From contig NC_067282.1 of the NCBI RefSeq assembly GCF_020740795.1, positions 153,870,858 to 153,934,857 of the forward strand: a DNA stretch of 64,000 nt, written 5' to 3'. The notes under the pieces were generated by a model. The model did no database searches. It saw only the letters and a program-made list of their open reading frames with translations, and was not told the origin of the DNA. Positions 12,101-24,100 of this stretch are shown here, in pieces (positions within the stretch are counted from its first letter, which is position 1; every line of letters starts with the position of its first letter). The translations under genes were made by a program, and so were the position numbers. The DNA is from Apus apus (Eukaryota > Chordata > Aves > Apodiformes > Apodidae).

Positions 12101-15100
12101 GAATCATGATCTTGGAGGCAGCATCTGCATCCTTTGCAGACAGCCTGAGCAGAATGCCAGGTCTGAATGAGCCCAGGAGACCAAACTCTTCCCCTTTCAT
12201 TTGGCTTGTGTGGAGAGAGGAGCTTCCTTAGCCTGTGCTTAAACATGTTCTGTGGTGGTTACCCTCACAACCCATGTCCTGAGATTCCTAGTGGGACTGT
12301 TGGAAGCTGTCAGCCCCACAGGGGTTCTGAAGTCCCAGCATAGGAACTCCTGCAATCCTTCCCTCCTTCTCTTCTCTTGGCCAAAGCAGGGTAGCTCAGT
12401 CCTCTCTCCTTTTATTCACAGGAATGACCCATGAAGATATTGTGCAGGAATCGAAGAAGTACTGGCAGCAGATGGAGGCACATGCCAGCAAACCAGCCAA
12501 CAGCATGGTAAGTAAGGTACATCTTGGGCTTGCAGCCTGGTTTTGCTACCAACTGTTCCAGCACTTCACCCCTTTTCCTCCCACTGCTGTGTCTGACAGG
12601 TCCCAGACAGACTGGGCTGGCCATTGAGGAGGAGAACATCTGAGAGCTTTCTGGTGGCACTGCTGGTGATGAGCTTTGTGCCTTGTTTTGCAGCGTCGTT
12701 ATCTGCTCTGTTCAGTGGTGGAATGAAGCCTCCAGAGCAGGGAGGGCACTGCACGGAGAATGGTGCTTTCTGTGACACTGTACTAGGACCATGGCCACAC
12801 AGAGTAGGGACCAAGTGTCCTGCTGCCCTTTAGTGGCCAAGGGGCGATACAACAGTTTGAAGGACTCAAAGGTGGTATCTCATGACCCACAGAACTCCTC
12901 TAAATGCAGGAGTAGGTGGAACTTGCAGCTCAGGGGCTGTTGAGGCTGGGCAGAGATCTCAATGGTGCTTTGCCAAGAGGAGGCTGTGAGCTTTGCCTCT
13001 CTTTTTGCCACCAGTCTCTCAGTGTGAGAGAAGGTGCTTCTGTACCCTCCAGCACTGCCAAGAGCTTTCTTTGGAGAGGTCTGTTAGAAGCAATGGGTGC
13101 CTCTTTGTTTGCTTTCTTCCAACCTGTTGGCTACAGGTAGTGCTGCCTCAGCCTTTTTTTTTTCCCCCAAGGGGATGTTCTGTAGTGTAGGAGCAGAATC
13201 CACCCAGTGGGGACGATTCCCCAGCCCTAAGGTTGAAATAAAGCAGTTTTGCCTTTAGAACAGGGAGTTTTTTGTTCTTTAGTTACTCTCAGAAGATATT
13301 TCTGATGAGATGAGAAACTCCATGCCTCCTAGCAAGCTTTCAGGTGTAGGAGCAATTCTCTCCTCTGCAAAATGGTAGGGAAGGTCTTGTGACTCCATTG
13401 TGTTCCCACTTGACAGCTTGCTTTCCCCTTGTGGAGCCCTGAGCTTGTCACCCCTTGGACTTTGCCTTACTGTCAGAGCAAGGATGCTTCACCTTTGTCT
13501 GAGACCTCTCACCCAGAAGTCCCTCTGCAGAGACCAGCACTGAGTGCATCCTGTGAGCACCCTGCAGAGGAGATGTTGTAAAGGAAAGGGATCTGAGTCA
13601 CTCATGTGGTGTGTAGCAGCTTTTTTGGCTAGGTTACTGGCCAGCAGAAGTGTTCTGAAGGCTGTAGGGTCTTGGGGAAAAGTGGGCATGGATTAGCCCA
13701 ACAGGAAAGATGTAAGGGACTGCACTGGTGCTTGTAGTGGGCTCTGTGTCCACTGGTTATGCTGCATTAGATGGAGTCACCTTTGAGGAGATCCTCAGCA
13801 AAATATCTATGCAGCCCATTGTTGTAATCTGAAATTGCTGGGGGAGAGGGATGGGAAGCAGCAGTCCAGAGTAACCAAGGTCTCTAGTTTGCAAAACTGT
13901 CAGAATTGCTTAAGGAGTATGTTCCAGCCTCTCAGGAATCTGACAGGACAAGTTTCTACAGCCTATATTATGTGAGAACTGAGTCTGGTCTCTGCAGACA
14001 GAGCTGGCTGTGATCTCTTTCTGCCTAGTGTGGGGACAGAGGCAGCTGCCTGCATCTCCACAGTGAAGGAAGCTATATGTGAATTTGCAGCAGCTTGTGA
14101 CAGTAGTTGGCTTTGTATCAGCAATCCCTGCCCCCTGGAGAGTGAAGTCTAGCGACTGCTTCTGTCCTGCCTGCCATGGATCCACCTGCATTTCCCAGAA
14201 AGCTCTGTCTTGCCATTCTCTGCACATAGTCTGGCGATAAAAAAAAGATAGATGAGCAGCTGTTTCCCTGTAAGCCTTGCAGCTTCGAATTCACCTTTGT
14301 CTGGAGGTGCTGCTGTTTGAAGAACAAGTTGTTCAGCAGGCATGGTCAGAGCTGTCCTCTGAAGCAAGTGGGATCTGAATGCTGAGCCAAGGTTTCGTTT
14401 CTGGCTGTCGAGGCTTGCAGGGGGCACAGGATAAGGGCAAGAATCATCAGCACCCCCGACAGCAGCTGTCAGGGGATAGACAGAGAGCTGCAGTTTGTGG
14501 GCCCTGTGGGCCAATGGCAAGGTCTGGTTGTGCCCCACAGATGCCTGTCACAGAGCTGGACTGCACTCTCTACCCTTGCAGGGCATGGGTTTGTGCGGAG
14601 GCAAAGCAGCAGCCTTGTTGGTACAGTCAGGAAGTGCCTACCAGCAGCACCATCAGGTGTCTGTAGGGACAGACAGCCTGGCACTGGCACTGTGCAGGGA
14701 GACAGAGTCAAGTCGGTCAGACACGTATTTGCAACAGCAAACCATGGCTTTGGCATCAGCACATACTCAGCCAGAGGGCTGTGCTCTGGGATGAGACACT
14801 GGCTTGCTGCCAGAGACCTCGGGGACAGGACTAACGTATCTGTTGAGAGATGTTTACTTTTGCCATTATTTTCTCCCGTCCAAGCAGGCTAACGTGACTC
14901 AGTTTTCTCAGCGTCTTTCCAACTTTCAAAGTTGGCTGCCTGGCAAAGACAACTTCCCAGGAGTGCTGTAAAAGCAGACCCCTCCTTCGCACCATCCCAT
15001 GTGATCCTCTCTCACCCCAGTGCCCTCCAGTCAGCGGAAGCAAAGTCGCTCCCAGGGATTTTGCTGCAGTTTTGTCACAGCTGCCAGCTGGACTTGGTTA

Positions 15101-18100
15101 GTGGCTGGAGCTATCCAGTTGTGCAGACAAAAGGCAGGCAGCATACAGGGACCCAGCAGCTGTGGTGATGCAGATCAGGAGATTCAGCAAGGAGTGGAAG
15201 ATGAAGATAAACTCCTTGCTAAACGCCTACCAGGGTTCTTGCACTTGACCCCACAAATATGGCCTCATAGAGGCTGCTGTAGGAGTGACCCCAGTGGCTG
15301 CAGATTGAAGAGGCAGTCAGCAGGAAAGACTGTTGTAGGTAGGTTCATGCCCTCCCATCACATTCCTAGGAATTGAGGGGTTTTAGCCCTCATTTTTTTG
15401 CTTTTTGAGGGCTAGTCTGTATTTACTTCATTAGCCAGCTACAGAACCCCCATAAAAACTGGCCTCAGAATTAGGAATTTAAGCATGGAGAGGAAAGTCT
15501 CTAATGCTTATTTACACACTTGGTTAGGTGGCTGAGTAACCTGGTCTTCTCATACAGTCCCCTGAGGCATGTGTCTTCTCCAGACAGCAGTTCAGTGTCC
15601 CTGAGAGGGGTTTCTGAAGTTGGGAGACATGAGTGGCCATGCTGGGGCCATTGCTTTCTGCAAAGCCTGAAGTGGAGAGCTGTCGTGCCAAAGACTTTTA
15701 TTTATTTGGTTGCCATGGTGCATAGCTAACACTATATTGTCTGGCTTCATAGCAAGGGGTGGTGCCACAGCTCGAGGCACTTTTGCCTGGCTTCATCTGC
15801 TAGAACCTCATGTGATAATAATTTCCACACTGTTGGTTGTCAGCAGCCTGCCAGGTATGTGTCTTGCCTTTACAGTCACGTAGCAGCAACAGCAGCAGCT
15901 TTGATTTTTCACTTGGCTCCTAATCCCCTGGGAGCATACAGGCCCACTGGATTGACCAGCAGTTTGCATGCCTCGGATAAGGAAATGTATGGGGCTTCCT
16001 TTGGTTAAGAATTTATGGAAAAAACAGCCCAGATCACCAGGCTTTTCTTTTCTTGTGTCTCATCTATTGTGCCTTCTGGAGTCACTCAGTTTTTATTTTT
16101 GTCGGGTTGGTAGATTTGAGCCAAGTTTCCTGGCTGTGCCAAGAGATCTGTAGCCTGAAGGATTATATGGCAGATAATGTGGGGCTGATAAAAGGTGCCA
16201 TTTATGTTAGGTTTGGTGGGTCAGTGGTGAGCTATAGTGTTATTTCCTTTAGAGACCAAGTGGAGATTAAAACTACTATTCAAAGGCCACACGTCTGAGA
16301 GGGAGGCACCTTATTGCCTTCTGTGGTATCTGGGGTCTCAACCCTGCTCATGCTGCAGCCAGCCACTTTGATGTGTTCTTGGTCAGCAGCACTGCTGGAT
16401 GCCACCAGTAAGGCTGTCTTGCAGGTGAGTAGGCCATAGTCGCTGCTGCTTTTCAAGAGTGATGATGGTTCTCTGGAAGGGTCGTTTTGCTGGGACATCA
16501 GAGCAGTGATGGCCTCTTGTAGTCAGCACTGGCAAAGGTCAGCTCTCCAGTCAGCTTTTCGCAGTGATGGAGGACCTCTGTATGTCAGCTCTGCTTCTCC
16601 AATAGACTAGGTCTGTAGGATGAGTGGTTGTCGGTGGCTTATGCAGTGTTTCCCAGGAGATGCTTTGATTCTGCACTGCCTGTGCTTGCAGGTTTTGCTC
16701 TGCCAGGGGATGCACATAGGGTCCATGCTACTGCTAATCAATCACTGGCAGAAGTCTGCTCCTCAAAGATGTGGTTTGCCTGTCTGCTCGTGATTAGATT
16801 CTCAGGGTTAGAAATCATAGAATCAAAGAATGGGTTGGGTTGGAAGGGTCCTTACAGATCATCTAGTTCCAATCCCCTTGCATGGAGAGGGACACCTCCC
16901 ACTAGACCAGGTTGCTCAAATCCTGATCCAACCTGATCTTGAGCACTTCAAGGCATGGCAGCTGGGATGGGCTGCTTATGTGGTTGTGACCTTTGTGCTT
17001 CACAGTCGGCTTGATGACTGGGATGTTGTTTTGGACCGTCACATACTCCTGTGCCCAGGTCCACTGGCATCCAGTCAGGTTTGCTTTTTGGTTTGGAAAT
17101 TAACTGGACACTCCAGCCTCTTGTCTTCCTGTAGTGATACAGAATGCAAAAGGCTTTCCAAAAATTTGCTCAAAAAACACAAGGCAATGGTAATACGGGA
17201 CTGGCTCCTTTTTTTTTTTTTTTTGCCTCCACAATCTGTTAGTCAGAATCCCAAACCAACCTTCTCATGGAGACAGGTAGAAGGCCAATGCAGTGAAGTG
17301 GCTGAGAGGACATGAAATGTGCATTGATGGTAGTACCTCTGTCCAGAGATGATTATTAACTGCCTGTGAAACCTGGTGCAAAGGAACGATGAAAGATGGT
17401 AAATGTGCCCAGAAATGGCTTGGAAGCATACCAACAAGATGACCCAGCTCTGACTTCAGTGTTTCAAATGCTAGACATGACATAAGCCTCATGGTCCAAA
17501 AGCAGGAGCGGTGGGTCCTGTGCTGTGGCACTGCCTGGCTTCCTCCCAAGGGGGCTGCCTCAGTTGTGTGACTGAGCTCTCTCCCAGGTCAGGGAGGGGG
17601 TTGTGGATTGCCCTCCCTGCTGGGAAATGGGGATTAAATACTGGGGCAGATCTCACAGAGCTTGTCTGTACATGGAGATACCCTGTGGGGGGTTCTCAGC
17701 CAGGCCTGGTCAGTGCTTGAAGCTGCCAGGCTGGCTGTACTTTTGGCCAGTCGTCAAAGCCCAGGAAATCATGCTGAAGCAAGTGGTGGTTTTGCTCCTG
17801 TCTGGTATCTCAACGGGCCACCAGCTAACACTAGCAAAGGAGAACGGGGCTGTCTCTGATTTAATCTGGCTTGTCTTGGCACACAGGCATGCAGGAAGCT
17901 GCCAGCATCTCCATAGCACTTTGGGAGGTGCATTTTGGCTCTGCTTGCCTGAGGTTGTGGTTCTCTTCAACAGGCTTCTGCTCGGACTCCCACGTCAAGT
18001 ACCTTTGACCTTCAGATGAAATTTGTGTGTGGCCAGTGCTGGAGGAATGGGCAGTTGGTGGAGCCAGATAAAGACCTCAAGTACTGTAGTGCCAAAGCCC

Positions 18101-21100
18101 GCCACTGGTGAGCAATGCAACCTTCTCCTTTCCCCACCCCTCTTCAAGGGCAGGAATTTCACTTACCTTCTCCAGGGCTCCATTTGGCTTCTTTGGAAGA
18201 GGCTGTAAGGTTTCCTAGCAGCCTCTCACTGCTCAGGGTGTTTGTCCCTATAGCAAGTATTGCAGATAGCTGTTTCCCAGTTTCCAGCTCTCTTCTCTAC
18301 TCTTTGCTGCCAGCATTGTGCAGACTGTTACTCCTGGTGCATTCAGTCCAGCTCCCACAATTCCCTTTTTTCCACATTTGCTATCATTTCTTCTTAGAAA
18401 GGTCACTAATATAGTTCTCCTCTGTACTTGTTTATACTCCTAACTGTTTGCAGATGTCTGTCAGGTCACTATTAGCAAAGATTCAAGGTATTCTGCTTCC
18501 TTTTAGATTTGTTTCCTTGACTCTTTCATTGCTTGGGTTGCTCTTTTCTGATGTGTCTTGTCTGTGTGCACCTCCTGGCTCCTTGGGGCCTGTGAGGATG
18601 TTTGGTTTGACAAAATCATAGAATCATAGAATGGTTTGTGTTGGAAGGGACCTTTAAAGGTCATTTAGTCCAGGCCCCTGCAATGACCAGGGACATCTTC
18701 AATTAGATCAGGTTGCTCAGAGCCCTCTCCAGACTGACCTTGAATGGTTCCAGGGATGGGGCATCTACCACCCCTCTGGGTTGTTCCAATGTATCAACGT
18801 GCTCATTGTAAAAAAATTCTTCCTTATGTTTAGTCTGAATCTACCCTCTTTTAATTAAAATTTGTTACCCCTTGTCATATTGCCATGGGCCCTACTTGTC
18901 CCCATCTTTCTTGAAGAGCAATATAAGCTGGGAAGTCACCATCGGGTCATGGAAATTGTGGCCCATCTCACTCAGGCAGCCTGGCAGGATAGGATGGGAA
19001 GGTTTATAGGACTTGACTTCTGATAACACAAGCTGCAAAGGCACAGTCCAGCATCCTATTGCAAATGTAAGACTTCTGTTGAAAAACAGACAGAAGCAGC
19101 AGTTGCTGGAGGCAGTGAGCAGATGAGGATTGCTTCCTGGAATGGGAAGGATAACACCTCCTAGTGCAGCTGCTGAATAGAGCTAGGGATTTTGTCCAGG
19201 GTATCTCCTGGTAATCACTTGCTGGAGCTGCAGAAGAATTAATACTTCCTGACATCTGTTCATAAGACAGTGCTTGTAATGACTTGCATTTCTGCTGCAC
19301 CTTTCAAGCAGAAAATATTCCCAAATGTGTTTCAGGGATCTGATTGTACAATAATTGACTGTGTTGAAGGGTGGAATGCAGCTGGTTAGTAATCCTGGGT
19401 GATGCTGTGTGAGACTTGGGGTAGACTTCTTTGGCTTTATGAGAAGAGTTACCCCAGGAAATACCTATAAGTACAGGGAGAAATCTTACTTAAACACACT
19501 TGTCTTTCACTCTGTCTGTGGCTTCTCTGTCGCAGATGGGCATATCTAGAAGCAGTTGGATAGTGCAGGGACAAGCTGGACAGGAGGATCTGGTCAACTC
19601 TCGATATTTAAGGGTTTCTGAGGAAAACAAAACCTTGTTCTGCACTTCCTTTTGCCTCTCTTGATTTATTCTCTCTTCTTCAGTTGGACAAAGGAACGTC
19701 GCGTCCTTCTGGTGATGTCCAAAGCGAAGAAGAAGTGGGTGTCTGTCCGGCCACTGCCTTCCATCCGCAACTTCCCACAGCAGTATGATGTAAGCTCCAT
19801 GCTTGATGTGGCCAGGTGCCCCTTCCATCCCACCATGATGCAGTGCTTTGAGGGCTGGTCCCTTGTAGACATGGCAAGGAGGCAGGCACAAGTTGGCTGA
19901 GGAGGAAGGCAAGGACAGACTGATCGCAACGTGTTCAACAAAAGGATGGACCAGGAAAAGGAGCAGCACCTGTTTAAATTACTCTACACATGTATGCAGG
20001 TTTCTGATGTTGCTGTTAATGCAGTCACCATCTCAAGAAGTGGCTGGCATAGAGTTTGGAAGTGAAATTTAAATCTCCCCTTAGGCCAGGGTTTCTCAAT
20101 GTGGGTGAGAGGCGAGATGGAACACTTGGGAGATGCCCATCCCTGCCTTTGCTGTGGCTGTTCTACTGTAGATTGTCAAACTTGCTCCCAATGTGTTTTG
20201 AAAGCAAAACTACTCAGCTAAAAGCCATGTGCTATGATGAAAACCACAAATATGCAATCCCCAACCCCAGCCCTGAAATGGTGATTGATAGTTTGCCTTT
20301 CCCTTTCCTTCCTCCCTGAAAGGAGAAAGCTCCTCTCCCCCTTCCTTTTGGGATCTGCTGCCCCTTAGTCCATGGGCAGGCACAAGGCCACAAGTGAGAC
20401 CTTGAGCAGGCCAGTTGCTCCAGTTGAAGTGGGGCAGCAAGAGATATTTACAGATGCTGCAGCAGGAGACGAAGGGAGCAAGTGAGTTGCAGCTTGTGCA
20501 GCAAAGCAGTTTGCCATACAAGTGTGTGCATTGCCTGAGCTCCCACCCAGCCCCAGCCAGAGAGGAACAGCATCGTCTCTTCCCCCCAATGTGTATGGGC
20601 CAGTTGGTCTCCGCACTGCTGTCCTCCTCTGGTGACAGGACCAGGGAGAAAGAACAATTAGTAAATACGATGCTTTAAAAGCTTCTCATTCTCTCTGGCA
20701 GTGACGCTGTTGGTAGCTGTGAAGTTGTGTGCTAGTGCAGTCAAAGCCACCCGTAAGGCTACTCTTCACCCTCTTGGAGATGGCTGGAGAATGAGTCACC
20801 TCTGGGGACGAGCAGCTTGACCAGCAGGAGACACTGTTGGGCCGGTTCAGGTTGCTCCATGCTGTCTTGCCCAGGGCCCACTATGCACACCTGCACTGGG
20901 TTGCTGATGGAAATGACAAGAGACCAGATGCTGAACTGAGGTGCCTGCATCTCTCTAGGGAAAACCTAACCTAGACATCATCAAGAGCTTGAGGAAAAGA
21001 AGCATGGAGTTAATGGCATATTAAATGTCCTGTTTGTGAGCTCTCCTGTGTGCAATTTGATGCCCCAGGTGGTTTTTTGAATTCACTTTCCCCTCTAGTA

Positions 21101-24100
21101 AGGAGAGTTTGTGCAGATGCTAAATTTTGCTCTTTGTCTTTTAACAGTTGTGTATCCATGCACAAAATGGCAGGAAATGCCAGTATGTGGGCAACTGCTC
21201 CTTCGCTCACAGCCCTGAGGAGAGAGACATGTGGACCTTCATGAAGGAAAATAAAAGTGAGTGGGGGAAACATGGGCCAGGGAGTCTGGGGAGAGGGAAG
21301 AGGATGTTTGGGCACTGGATGCAGGGTCTGTGAAGACGTAGTCTTGACAACAGAGAATGGAGTTGGATAGAGCTGGTTCCATGAACATAGCTGAGACTAT
21401 GGGGCAGGTCTGTCCACAGTAATTTAGATCTGCTTTTGTCAGAAATCTGCACGCATATCTTGAGTCCCTCACTCTGGGACTACTGCACATTGGTCCCATG
21501 TCTTGCATTGCTCCATTGCTGCCTTCCCTTTCTGCAGCTCTTTGAATCCACCCTGCACTGTCCCTCCAGTTTCCTGTACTGCCCCACGCCTGGCTCCACA
21601 TGGAGCTCTGCCAAAGCACCAGTCCTGACCTGTAGCTGCTCCTGTATCTTTCCTGTCTGTCTTGTATCTGCCTTGGCTTTCTTGCCCATTTCTGCTCATA
21701 GCCCTTGCTCTTGGGCTGTGGCACTCCCTGCTCATGGCATTGTATGCAAAGGGGTAGATTTGAGATCCTGAATGAGAAATCATTGGGTGGTGCCTTTGTG
21801 GAGGAGCTTGTCTGGAATTAATTATGCAGGCTCCCAGCTTACCTTTTAGGGGGAACAGGCCGATTGCCCATGTCCTGGATAGCCAGCACTCTGGCAGCAA
21901 TCCTTGTTTATAGAGACTTGGATAAACAAGTGTAAATAAAAAAAATACTCTCTTTGTAAGGCCCAGTTGTCCAGGTGCTCACCTAGCTCTGTTGGGAGAT
22001 GCTGGAAAGCTTGAAGGGTTTCAGCCTGCCCTGAGTTAGTTTGGTCTTAATGCTTGGATGGGAGGGTCTTTCTCACTGCTTGGCCAAATGCTGTTATTTG
22101 TTACAGTTCAATTCATTTCATTGCTGAGGCCCTTAAAGCACAGCAGACCAGTCAGGGTGTGTTTGCTCCAGCATGAAGGTGAATCTTCAAACAGCAGTGT
22201 TGTTTCAGTTTGGGGGAATTTGCATTCATTATCCCCAATTGCCTTGAATTCCTCAATTACCCATTTAGCAAGGAGTAAATCACTAACGCATCACGCTTAC
22301 AGCATCACGTCGGTGTCTGCAAACATTTATGTTTCCATACCCTCTCTCAGGAGGCTCATGGAAAGGTAGATGTGCAGTCAAAGCTTCCACCCAAATTTTT
22401 CCTTCCCACTGGTATGCTGAGTGTGTTTCAACAAAAAGCACCAAGAGACATCAACTGCAGTCATCTGGGCAGGTTTTGAGCTTGGGGCAAGCTATCATTA
22501 GGTCTTCCTCCCCAGCCTCTGCCTTAGCTCCCTGGCTGGAGTGAGATGTCTGCTGAGGTCAAGCAGAATGAGGCCTGATGGAGAACTGCCTTGTGAGGTG
22601 AAGTCCATGGAGGTCTTAGGGCATTTTCACTCATTCCTGAATACTTTGTGTTTCTGCTATCGTGGTTGCACCTCGACTTACAGAAGACACCTTGCCACAC
22701 CAGGTGGAGTGGTGTGAATTTGGTTCCTCTCCCCAGGGCCCTCATTTGAGGAGGTGACATCGAGCCTCCTGAGCACAGGCCTTCAGCCTGATGGCAGGTG
22801 CTGCTGCATTGGAGAGGGGTGGGAAGGGCTGTCCCAGGGTTCATCCTTTTCCCAGAGTTTGTTGATGGTGCAGGAGCTTGTGTGAGTGACTTCACAGGTG
22901 ACCTTTGTGCAGTTCTAGATATGCAGCAGACCTATGACATGTGGCTGAAGAAACACAATCCTGGGAAGCCTGGAGAGGGGACACCGCTCACCTCACGAGA
23001 AGGGGAGAAACAGATCCAGATGCCCACTGACTATGCTGACATCATGGTAATCAGCTGATCTCTTGCCCTTCATCCTTCCTCCTCCTCAGTGCTGACAGCC
23101 TGACTCTCTCCTGTGCTCCAGGTGTGAGCTAGCAGGGACTGCATTGCTCTTATGGGAAAGAGCCTGTGGCAGTGTAGGTTAAATGGACAGCTTGGAGAAG
23201 CACAGATGAGGTGGGAAGAGATTGTCCTAGGGTCAGCAAGGCTCTGCAATGGCTTTTCTGTTAATCCTTGGGTCAGTAGGAGTCTACCTTAGGTTCCCTT
23301 TTGCGTGGGCTCAGCCTCTCCCCAGGGTTCCTGCCTGCTCCTGGGAAAACTGGCAAAGCTCTTGCTGGTCTGTAGGAAAAGAAGGAGAAACTTTGAGAAG
23401 AGCTGACTCAGGAGCACAGAGGCCTGGGGAAACCAGAGGCAGGTGTGTCTCCTCAGCCCAGGTGACTGATGGAAGGGTTTGTCTCCTGCAAAGTCCTGCA
23501 TTTCCTGTGCATCTGGGGGCCTGGCAGTCAGACCCCACCTGGGCCATCAGCAAGGGCAGGGGATCCACATCAGTCGACTGTGCTGCCCCATTCTCTGAGT
23601 CTGTTTGAGCTGCAGGTAGACATGGACAGAGCATCTCATCTGCTCCCCCTTAGTGGCAGCACAATGCCCTAAAGATGACATGGCAGGGAGGTGCAGGAGG
23701 TCGTAGACTGAGTGGAGCTTCCAGGATGCTCTGGCAGGAGAGGAGGAGAGGCAGTGCCAGTACGGGGAAGGCCGATGAGGGTGACTGTCAATGCACTGAC
23801 TGGCCCTTTGCCCTGTCTGCACTGGTTAGATGGGCTACCATTGCTGGCTCTGCGGGAAGAACAGCAACAGCAAGAAGCAATGGCAGCAGCACATCCAGTC
23901 GGAGAAGCACAAGGAGAAGGTCTTCACCTCAGACAGTGACTCAAGCTGCTGGAGCTACCGCTTCCCCATGGGTGAATTCCGGCTCTGCGAAAGGTACCGT
24001 TGCCTCATCTACCTCCTGTGCTGCTGCTGCAGGGACGGGGCAGCAGGCCCAGGGCCTCTGTCATCCCTCCCCCCGACCTTCATCACCTCCTCCTCTCACA

